A DNA stretch of 5,813 nucleotides. It comes from Candidatus Magasanikiibacteriota bacterium. GTDB lineage: Bacteria > Patescibacteriota > Patescibacteriia > Magasanikbacterales > UBA922. The translations under genes and the position numbers were made by a program. Position 1 is the first letter of the stretch. The number at the start of each line of letters is the position of its first letter. The DNA is taken from positions 1 through 5,813 of the forward strand of contig QIHL01000054.1 in assembly GCA_003230965.1 (NCBI GenBank), written 5' to 3'. The notes beneath the pieces were generated by a model. It did no database searches, was not told where the DNA came from, and saw only the letters and a program-made list of their open reading frames with translations. Below, piece after piece: positions 1-5,813 of the stretch.

Positions 1-29
1 TTAATTACAGATAATAGAAAATAATCAGT

Positions 30-1274
30 ATGCTTGATATAAACTTTATTCACAAAAATGTAGATCTAATTTGTAAAAATTGTGAACAACGTCGTGTGCA
101 TGTAGATATTGCCAGTCTTTTGAAATTAGATGATCAACGACGTAATCTCCAACAACAAATTGATGGCTTGCGTGCAGAGCGCAATAGTGCATCAAAAATA
201 AAACCAAGTTCGGATGAAATAGTACATTTACGCAAGGTTAGTGAACAGATCAAACAACTTAAAAATGATATGCTTGAAATTCAAGATGAGTATAATAATC
301 TCTTGCTTTCTGTACCAAATATGACTCATCCAGACAGTCCTATTGGAGGAGAAGAAGATTTTACTGTTTTGGAAACGCGAGGAACAATCCCAACATTTGA
401 TTTTGAACCAAAAGACCACGAAATACTCATGACAGATTTAGATATAATTGATTTTGAACGAGGTGCAAAAGTTACAGGTACAAAATTTTATTATTACAAA
501 AATGACATGGTGAGATTGAACCAAGCACTTCTTAATTATGGATTTGATATTCTGGAAAAACATGCATTTACTCTTTTGGAAACTCCAGACATGGCAAAAC
601 AAAACATAATTGTTGGTGCTGGCTTCAATCCACGCGGAGAAGAAACTAATATCTATTCTATTGAAAATACTGATCTCTCTCTGATTGGTACTGCAGAAAT
701 TACAGTTCTTGGGTACCACAAAGATGAAATACTAGACCTGTCTAACGGACCAAAAAAATATGCCGCCATATCGCACTGTTTCCGTACAGAGGCAGGATCG
801 TATGGAAGAACTAGTAAAGGATTATATCGTGTTCATCAATTTACAAAACTTGAAATGTTTATTTTTTGTACACCTGAAGAATCAGAAACAGCACATAAAA
901 AACTTTTGGCTATTGAAAAAGAAATTTGTGATGGACTTGGTCTTGCATATCAAGTAATTGATGTGGCGACTGCAGATCTTGGTGCACCTACGTATCGTAA
1001 ATTTGACATTGAAGCATACATGACTATGAAAAACGGATATGGAGAAATTACAAGCACGAGCAACTGTACTGATTATCAAGCTCGCCAGATGAATATAAAA
1101 TACAAAAAAAATGATGGAACAACAGAGTTTGTAAATACTCTAAACGGTACAGCTATTGTTTTGAGCCGTTTTCCAATTGCGATTATGGAACAGTTTCAGC
1201 AAGAGGATGGATCAGTATTAATTCCAAAAGTATTGCAAAAATATTTTCTCAAAGAGCGTATTGAAAAACGGTAA
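30..1274 (+). CDS. serS: Seryl-tRNA synthetase (class II)
   Basis: Cytoplasmic enzyme that charges tRNA-Ser with serine using ATP; it also charges tRNA-Sec where that exists. The 414-residue protein is near the usual bacterial length. Residues about 28-95 are the charged N-terminal helical hairpin that grips the long variable arm of tRNA-Ser. The class II core follows. Visible sites are the serine-binding TAE at 221-223, motif 2 starting FRTEAG at 251-256 with RVHQF at 267-271, Glu275, the ATP-loop EITS at 339-342, and motif 3 LNGTA at 371-375 with Arg380 and AIME at 384-387. All expected catalytic residues appear present. The start MLDINFIHKN matches the family's usual N-terminus, so ATG 30 is well supported although no Shine-Dalgarno sequence precedes it. 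The core segment YRKFDIEAY (322-330) followed by SNCTDYQAR (344-352) looks more like mitochondrial SerRS than E. coli SerRS, from memory. The hydrolase gene follows 9 nt after the TAA stop. Confidence 0.97.
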   Translation: MLDINFIHKNVDLICKNCEQRRVHVDIASLLKLDDQRRNLQQQIDGLRAERNSASKIKPSSDEIVHLRKVSEQIKQLKNDMLEIQDEYNNLLLSVPNMTHPDSPIGGEEDFTVLETRGTIPTFDFEPKDHEILMTDLDIIDFERGAKVTGTKFYYYKNDMVRLNQALLNYGFDILEKHAFTLLETPDMAKQNIIVGAGFNPRGEETNIYSIENTDLSLIGTAEITVLGYHKDEILDLSNGPKKYAAISHCFRTEAGSYGRTSKGLYRVHQFTKLEMFIFCTPEESETAHKKLLAIEKEICDGLGLAYQVIDVATADLGAPTYRKFDIEAYMTMKNGYGEITSTSNCTDYQARQMNIKYKKNDGTTEFVNTLNGTAIVLSRFPIAIMEQFQQEDGSVLIPKVLQKYFLKERIEKR

Positions 1275-1283
1275 ACTGACTGT

Positions 1284-2003
1284 ATGGTTGGAGATAAGCA
1301 ACAGTTAATTATTCTTCCAGGCTGGAATGGTTCACATGAAACGTGGAACTCATTTGTGCAAAAAGCAAAAGTATTTTTTGATGTTCAAGTAATTGACTTG
1401 CCGTGTTTTGGTGATGAACCATGTCCAAAAGAAATTTGGGGGATAGAAGAGTATGCAGATTTTGTATTGTCAAAAATTAAAATTAAAAATACAAAAATTA
1501 TTTTATTAGGACATAGTTTTGGTGGACAAGTAGCAACATTGTTTGCAAGTCAGCATCCTGAATTGATTGAGAAGCTCATTCTTTGCGGAGCAGCGATTGT
1601 CCGACCAGAGTACAAAATAAAACGTGCATTTTTTGGTGTTGTTGCAAAAGTAGGAAAAAATACCCTTTCTCTTTTTGAATCAAAACGACTTAACTCGGTT
1701 GCAAAGAAAGTTTTGTATCATGTTGCTGACTCTCCTGACTACACTCAAACAAGTGGCATGAAACGAAATATCTATCAAAAAATTATTAGACAAGATATGC
1801 AATACGTTCTTTCAGACATACTTATGCCAACGCTAATAGTGTGGGGAACAAAAGATAAAATGACTCCACTTCGTTTTGCAAAAAAAATAGCAAATCAAAT
1901 TCCTAATGCAACGATTCAATTGATTCATAATGGTACACATGGACTCCATCACGAAAAAACACAAAATCAATTAATTGAAATCATTCATACATTTGTAGGA
2001 TAG
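1284..2003 (+). CDS. Alpha/beta hydrolase, substrate unknown
   Basis: A 239-residue single-domain alpha/beta hydrolase. Visible features are an early strand and oxyanion-hole motif LPGWNGS (11-17), the nucleophile elbow GHSFGG (76-81) with Ser78, a helical lid region at about 105-175, the late strand LIVWGTKD ending at the likely acid Asp191, and the likely catalytic His219 in NGTHGLHH. The triad is therefore complete and the enzyme should be active as an esterase, thioesterase or related hydrolase. There is no signal peptide or membrane helix, so it should act in the cytoplasm. The size and motifs resemble the MenH/BioH-like general hydrolase group, but the sequence does not fix a substrate. 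It lies 9 nt after serS and 1 nt before the MurF-like gene, which suggests co-expression with the envelope genes. No Shine-Dalgarno precedes ATG 1284, and translation may be coupled to serS. The start is reasonable because the first beta-strand (QLIILPGW) follows directly. Confidence 0.9.
   Translation: MVGDKQQLIILPGWNGSHETWNSFVQKAKVFFDVQVIDLPCFGDEPCPKEIWGIEEYADFVLSKIKIKNTKIILLGHSFGGQVATLFASQHPELIEKLILCGAAIVRPEYKIKRAFFGVVAKVGKNTLSLFESKRLNSVAKKVLYHVADSPDYTQTSGMKRNIYQKIIRQDMQYVLSDILMPTLIVWGTKDKMTPLRFAKKIANQIPNATIQLIHNGTHGLHHEKTQNQLIEIIHTFVG
1997..2000 (+). promoter_or_regulatory. Weak Shine-Dalgarno-like AGGA before the MurF-like gene
   Basis: AGGA lies four bases upstream of ATG 2005, inside the last codons of the hydrolase gene. 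It is the only purine-rich SD-like motif I see just before any of the five starts, and both its shortness and close spacing make it weak. It may be chance, as it also encodes the hydrolase C-terminus (Val-Gly). Confidence 0.25.
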
Positions 2004-2004
2004 T

Positions 2005-3621
2005 ATGCCATCCATTATAAACATTCTTATTTTTATTCTCTGGCTCATGAGTGCTAGTATTGATTATGCTGACTTCACATATCTGTGGCAACTAAAAGAA
2101 TATCGCATTGATAAAATAAAAGATTTCTTCTCAACACGAGAAGGAAAAACCTATTGGATACGATACCAGCTCTTTTGGCGTTCACTTATTGTAATTGCAA
2201 TTTTTTTATTGTTAATCCACAATGTCTTTGACATCAAAATTGCACTAATCTTTATTTTTACTATTGATGCACTCTATAATTTAGACCAGTGGAGAAAACA
2301 TAAATTGCATAGACCTAATCTCACCAAAAAAGCACAAATTATTTTGCTTACATCAATTATTATTGAAGGAGGACTATTTGTTCTTCTAAAAAACTGGAAT
2401 GTATTACTACTTTTGCTTATCATTCGTTTTGTCATAGCAGGTCTATCTGTTTACCTTGTTTCATTTCCTAGTGACTGGACAAAGCATTGGATAATTCATC
2501 GTGCAACAATAAAAATGTCAGATTTGCAAAATCAACTTACTGTAATTGGTATTACTGGAAGTTATGCAAAGACATCCACAAAAGAATTTTTGGCACACAT
2601 CTTGGAAAAAAAGTATGTTGTGGTTAGAACACCAGAACACGTAAATACACAAATTGGTGTATCACAATTTATTTTAAAAACAGATTTTTCAAAAGCAAAA
2701 TTTTTCGTAGTTGAAATGGGTGCATACAGCAAGGGAGAAATTAAAGCCATCTGTGATATTGTTCATCCAAAAATTGGCATTTTGACAGCTATCAACGAAC
2801 AGCACCTGTCTTTATTTGGCACTATCAAAAATATACAGGAAGCAAAGTATGAACTCCTTCGTTCTCTCACAAAGGATGGACTAGCAATCACAAATGTAGA
2901 TGATCCATATTGTAGAGAGTACCTGAATGAATTACATTGCAAAGTATTTACCTTTGGTACAGATACAGAATATCATCCAACCTGTGTTATTGAAGATATA
3001 AAAACAACAAGAACAGGCTTTTGTTGTACTATTACTGCATTTGACGAAAAAGAAAAAATTACTCTAGATGTTCCTATGATTGGTACACACAATGCATTTA
3101 ATCTTGCGCCAGTAATTTTAGTAACTCATTTTGTGGGTATGAATAAAAAAGAAATTTTTGAAGCTATTCAATCCATGCCACCACAAATTGGTTCTATTCA
3201 TCTATATCAATATGGACAAGCAATCATAATTGATGATACATACAATTCTAATCCAACTGGTTTCAAAGCAGCACTTGATATACTTTCTTCATTTCCGTCT
3301 AATCTACGACGTATTGTTATCACACGTGGTATGGAAGAACTTGGCAAAAAGTCTAAAGTGTTACATGAAGAAATTGGCGGAGAAATTACATATATTTCTG
3401 ATGAACTTATTGTAACAAAAAAAAATGCATACAAGACAATGCACTATGGCGTTGGAAATAAATACCGAACACAAGTAGTACTCAAAGATAATCCAATTGA
3501 ATTGCTTACCTACATTCGGAAACTCAAAAACACACAGTGCGTTATCCTTTTTGAAAACAGGCAATTTATCAATATCGCAGAAGAACTCAAAATAGAACGT
3601 CAACCTTATGTCCCTAAATAA
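2005..3621 (+). CDS. murF: MurF-like Mur ligase with N-terminal membrane domain
   Basis: Mur ligases join an amino acid or dipeptide to a UDP-MurNAc-peptide with ATP; MurF adds D-Ala-D-Ala. Residues 1-155 carry about five hydrophobic helices (roughly 3-18, 58-73, 78-92, 111-128, 132-153). The ATPase domain begins about 25 residues later. It shows the P-loop GITGSYAKTS (182-191), EMGA (237-240), His267 in NEQHLSLFG, the likely carbamylated Lys281 in EAKYELL, NVDDP (297-301) and GTHNAFN (360-366). The C-terminal domain has the MurF-type DTYNSNP at 411-417 and MEELGKKS at 443-450. This motif set favours MurF over MurC, MurD or MurE. Two things are odd. The usual N-terminal UDP-sugar-peptide domain is missing and a membrane domain stands in its place. 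The P-loop Gly before Lys189 is Ala188. ATG 2005 is preferred because starting at Met15 would destroy the first helix. The gene starts 1 nt after the hydrolase stop and overlaps the next gene by 14 nt. The exact substrate is inferred, not shown. Confidence 0.88.
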   Translation: MPSIINILIFILWLMSASIDYADFTYLWQLKEYRIDKIKDFFSTREGKTYWIRYQLFWRSLIVIAIFLLLIHNVFDIKIALIFIFTIDALYNLDQWRKHKLHRPNLTKKAQIILLTSIIIEGGLFVLLKNWNVLLLLLIIRFVIAGLSVYLVSFPSDWTKHWIIHRATIKMSDLQNQLTVIGITGSYAKTSTKEFLAHILEKKYVVVRTPEHVNTQIGVSQFILKTDFSKAKFFVVEMGAYSKGEIKAICDIVHPKIGILTAINEQHLSLFGTIKNIQEAKYELLRSLTKDGLAITNVDDPYCREYLNELHCKVFTFGTDTEYHPTCVIEDIKTTRTGFCCTITAFDEKEKITLDVPMIGTHNAFNLAPVILVTHFVGMNKKEIFEAIQSMPPQIGSIHLYQYGQAIIIDDTYNSNPTGFKAALDILSSFPSNLRRIVITRGMEELGKKSKVLHEEIGGEITYISDELIVTKKNAYKTMHYGVGNKYRTQVVLKDNPIELLTYIRKLKNTQCVILFENRQFINIAEELKIERQPYVPK

Positions 3622-4843
3622 TAAAATAATCTTTACAGGATTTTCACCAAATTTAACAGTACGAGATACAAAAACTGCATGTAAATTTATTTTTTTACCA
3701 TGGCGTTGGTTGCGTTATAAAAAAGGTACAGCAACAAAAAAAACAGAACTATGGATACAAAATTATTTCTGTATTCCACATGCATATATGTTTGATAGCG
3801 GCAGAAGTGCATTACTGATTGCACTCAAATCACTAGAAATTAAAGAAGGCGATGAAGTTTTGGTTCAAGCATACACCTGTATAGTTGTTGTCAACGCCAT
3901 TCGCTGGGCTGGTGCAAAACCTATATTTGTTGATGTACTCAATGATGCAAATATGGATCCTGATGATGCAATAAAAAAAATAACTCAAAAAACAAAAGTA
4001 CTAATTATTCAACATACTTTTGGAAAACCAGCAAATCTTGAACGATTGATAAACCTAGCAAAACGATATGATCTAAAAACAATTGAAGATTGTGCGCACT
4101 CGCTCGGTGTAAAATACAATACTCAATTTACTGGAACATTTGCTGATATCGGTATGTTTAGCTTTGGTACTGACAAGGTTATTTCTTGTGCTAGAGGAGG
4201 AGCTCTTATTAGTACAAAAACCAAAATATGTGAACAAATTCAGGCATATCAAAAAGACCTCAAATATCCACATTGCATCTCTATTTGGCAACATCTAATG
4301 CATTATCTATTCTTTTTTGTTGGAAAAAAATGGTATCACATCGGTATTGGAAAAGCATTACTAAAAATTGGAAAAATATTTCATATAACAAGTAGAATAA
4401 TTTCGCAAAGAGAAAAAGAGGGGATACCAATTGCTGAATATCCTGCCAAATTACCAAATGCACTTGCGACTATATTACTTGATCAACTTACTGATCTCAA
4501 TATGGTTCAAAATCACCGCAGACGTATTGCTGCACTATATACAAAAGGACTTGATCTGAAATTAGAAAAAGAACATGGCTACTTGCGTTTTCTATTTATC
4601 ACAGAAAGACCACATGAACTTCATACATTTGCTAAGTCACGTGGTATAATTCTAGGGGATTGGTATAATACGATTATTGCGCCAAAAGATATAAATAAAA
4701 TATGCACAAACTATACTACAGGTGACTGCCCGCATGCGGAAAATCTTTCTAAACATTCAATAAATCTACCGACAAATAGAAATGTTACAGAAAAAGACGC
4801 TCAAAATGTTATACGTTGTATCAAAAATTTCATCAAAAAATAA
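3608..4843 (+). CDS. DegT/DnrJ/EryC1/StrS-family PLP aminotransferase
   Basis: A fold-type I PLP enzyme of the family that usually transfers an amino group to a keto-sugar nucleotide, with glutamate or glutamine as donor. Visible features are SGRSAL (64-69) for phosphate binding, QAYTC and the following AGAKPIFVDV (101-110), HTFG (136-139), EDCAHSLG (160-167) with Asp161 to hold the PLP pyridine nitrogen, and FSFGTDK (185-191, shared with the next strand) with Lys190 as the Schiff-base lysine. At 411 residues it is slightly longer than typical 370-390-residue members. The extra length includes an aromatic, hydrophobic and basic stretch at about 227-260. The N-terminus FTGFSPN is compatible with related envelope-linked family members, and the next Met (61) lies inside the fold, so ATG 3608 is chosen. 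This start sits within the 3' end of the Mur ligase gene (14-nt overlap, different frame), suggesting translational coupling. The neighbours suggest an amino-bearing envelope precursor as product. The exact sugar or other substrate cannot be read from the sequence. Confidence 0.9.
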   Translation: MSLNNKIIFTGFSPNLTVRDTKTACKFIFLPWRWLRYKKGTATKKTELWIQNYFCIPHAYMFDSGRSALLIALKSLEIKEGDEVLVQAYTCIVVVNAIRWAGAKPIFVDVLNDANMDPDDAIKKITQKTKVLIIQHTFGKPANLERLINLAKRYDLKTIEDCAHSLGVKYNTQFTGTFADIGMFSFGTDKVISCARGGALISTKTKICEQIQAYQKDLKYPHCISIWQHLMHYLFFFVGKKWYHIGIGKALLKIGKIFHITSRIISQREKEGIPIAEYPAKLPNALATILLDQLTDLNMVQNHRRRIAALYTKGLDLKLEKEHGYLRFLFITERPHELHTFAKSRGIILGDWYNTIIAPKDINKICTNYTTGDCPHAENLSKHSINLPTNRNVTEKDAQNVIRCIKNFIKK

Positions 4844-4849
4844 AACACT

Positions 4850-5813
4850 ATGATGTACACGGTTAAAGAAAATATAGATTCCAATACTTGGCGAGATTTT
4901 CTTATAACACAACCGCATACACTTTTTACTCAATCACCAGAGTACGGGATTTTTTATGATTTACTTGGAGAAGGACATACTATTTTGGGAATATATAATA
5001 AACAAGAAATACTTGTTGGTGGAGCGTTAGTTGTAACCATACATGCAAAACGGGGAAACTTTCTCTACCTTCCATACGGACCAATCTTACCAGAGATAGA
5101 AACAAAACAGGCACTGGAAACTATAGCGAACACACTCAAAAAAAAAGCTAGAACCGAAGGATTTTCATTTATCCGTATAAGTCCATATATAATTGACACA
5201 CCAAAAATGAAAAAATGCTTCTCAGAAATAGGATTTAGACTCGCCCCCATGCATATGCTAGCGGAAACAACATGGGTACTTACTATATTGAAAGATGAAG
5301 ATACTCTTTTAGCTAACATGAAAAAAAATCATAGAAATCTTATTCGGCGTTGTGAAAAAAAAGATGTACACATAGATATGCGAACAGACCAAAATGCTTT
5401 AGATATTCTTCATACCATGCTTGACGAAACAAAAAAACGACATCATTTTGTACGTTTTTCTAGAAAATATATTGATACTGAATTCAATACCTTTGCAAAA
5501 GTTGGTGATGCGGTAGTATTTATTGCTACACTTCCAAATGGAGAGATAGATGCTGCGGCAATTATTTTCTTTTTTGGCAACATGGCAGTATATCGTCATA
5601 GTGGTTCGCTAAACAAAGACAAACGACTACCAACATCTTATGCAATTCAATGGGCAGCAATCAAAGAAGCTAAACGTCGTGGATGTACATACTATAATTT
5701 TTGGGGGATAGCACCATCAGATGCACCACAAACCCACCCATTCAACGGCATCACGCATTTCAAAACTGGTTTTGGTGGATTTCAACAAGATTTATTACAT
5801 TGTCAAGATATGC
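4850..5813 (+). CDS. FemAB-like aminoacyltransferase, 3' end cut by window
   Basis: FemA/FemB/FemX/MurM-type enzymes take amino acids from aminoacyl-tRNA and add them to the peptidoglycan stem peptide, acting at the cytoplasmic face of the membrane. The window shows 321 residues with no stop. Visible family marks are a first GNAT-like domain with FLYLPYGPIL (71-80), the basic motif MKKNHRNLIRR (157-167) that starts the second domain, PTSYAIQWAAIKEAKRRG (261-278), YYNFWGI (281-287), and FKTGFGGF (304-311) close to the usual C-terminus. Only a few tens of residues are probably missing. There is no room for the long coiled-coil arm of staphylococcal FemA, so the layout is nearer to short FemX-like proteins. 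Two ATGs stand in tandem (4850 and 4853); I use the first, which is 6 nt after the previous stop. No Shine-Dalgarno is visible. Which amino acid it adds, and whether it uses tRNA at all, cannot be told from sequence alone. Confidence 0.88.
   Translation, partial: MMYTVKENIDSNTWRDFLITQPHTLFTQSPEYGIFYDLLGEGHTILGIYNKQEILVGGALVVTIHAKRGNFLYLPYGPILPEIETKQALETIANTLKKKARTEGFSFIRISPYIIDTPKMKKCFSEIGFRLAPMHMLAETTWVLTILKDEDTLLANMKKNHRNLIRRCEKKDVHIDMRTDQNALDILHTMLDETKKRHHFVRFSRKYIDTEFNTFAKVGDAVVFIATLPNGEIDAAAIIFFFGNMAVYRHSGSLNKDKRLPTSYAIQWAAIKEAKRRGCTYYNFWGIAPSDAPQTHPFNGITHFKTGFGGFQQDLLHCQDM

Larger units (their letters stand above)
30..5813 (+). other. Probable single transcription unit serS-hydrolase-murF-aminotransferase-femAB
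   Basis: All five genes point the same way with junctions of 9, 1, -14 and 6 nt. No hairpin followed by a T run fits in any gap, so there is no visible internal terminator, and no gap is long enough for an ordinary promoter. Internal promoters inside coding sequence cannot be excluded. The upstream limit is unknown because only 29 bases precede serS, and the unit continues past the right edge. Confidence 0.65.

Noticed and set aside
10..15. GATAAT as a possible -10 promoter element upstream of serS
   Set aside because: In an AT-rich leader such a hexamer is expected by chance, and the window begins too close to show a -35 element. A start about 8 nt before ATG 30 is possible but cannot be supported.
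397..459. 12-nt direct repeat TTGATTTTGAAC at 397-408 and 448-459
   Set aside because: Both copies encode conserved SerRS segments (FDFEP and IDFER) and are low-complexity. No further copies or flanking structure were seen, so it is coincidental.
438..719. Open reading frame of 93 codons on the minus strand inside serS
   Set aside because: It is opposite the strongly conserved SerRS core, has biased Cys/Phe/Ile-rich composition typical of antisense shadows, and has no promoter or start signal.
1275..1283. Possible terminator or promoter between serS and the hydrolase gene
   Set aside because: Only nine bases separate the genes, with no hairpin or T run; read-through is more likely.
2005..3621. 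Poly-gamma-glutamate synthase PgsB/CapB as an alternative identity for the membrane-anchored ligase
   Set aside because: PgsB also has an N-terminal membrane segment and a Mur-like domain, but this protein has several membrane helices, a full C-terminal Mur domain and the MurF-type DTYNSNP motif, which fit MurF better.
5065..5319. Open reading frame of 84 codons on the minus strand
   Set aside because: It lies wholly opposite the FemAB-like gene, which has clear family motifs, and its translation resembles no family I recognise. It is a shadow frame.
30..5813. Alternative genetic code (UGA as Gly) as found in some Patescibacteria
   Set aside because: No in-frame TGA occurs in any of the five coding sequences and Gly is encoded by ordinary GGN codons.

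Overview
This is an AT-rich window (roughly one third G+C by eye) packed with five same-strand genes and almost no intergenic space. The gene set and protein architectures point to a Candidate Phyla Radiation / Patescibacteria genome, most likely of the Parcubacteria type. That assignment rests on remembered family resemblance, chiefly a MurF-like ligase with an N-terminal membrane domain and a short FemAB-like transferase. It was not checked by a search. No in-frame TGA occurs in about 1,900 codons and all four visible stops are TAA or TAG. There is therefore no sign of the UGA=Gly code of Gracilibacteria/Absconditabacteria.

Layout, all on the + strand: 30-1274 seryl-tRNA synthetase (serS); 1284-2003 cytoplasmic alpha/beta hydrolase; 2005-3621 membrane-anchored MurF-like Mur ligase; 3608-4843 DegT/DnrJ/EryC1/StrS-type PLP aminotransferase; 4850-end FemAB-like aminoacyltransferase, cut off by the window edge. 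Gaps are 9, 1, -14 and 6 nt, so the genes are probably co-transcribed and translationally coupled. I see no RNA gene, CRISPR array, mobile element or convincing terminator. No stretch over 300 bases lacks a gene.

Genes three to five look like a cell-envelope module. The MurF-like enzyme would add a D-Ala-D-Ala-type dipeptide to a peptidoglycan precursor. The FemAB-like enzyme would add amino acids from aminoacyl-tRNA to the stem peptide or lipid-linked precursor. The aminotransferase would make an amino sugar or another amino-bearing envelope precursor. The hydrolase has no assigned substrate. serS is a housekeeping gene, but it also makes the kind of charged tRNA that FemAB-family enzymes can use.

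The most unusual points are the replacement of the usual MurF substrate-binding domain by a five-helix membrane domain, an Ala in place of the P-loop Gly in that same enzyme, a hydrophobic insert in the aminotransferase, and an organelle-like flavour of the SerRS core. None is proof of a new system. Together they suggest a membrane-associated late peptidoglycan precursor pathway.
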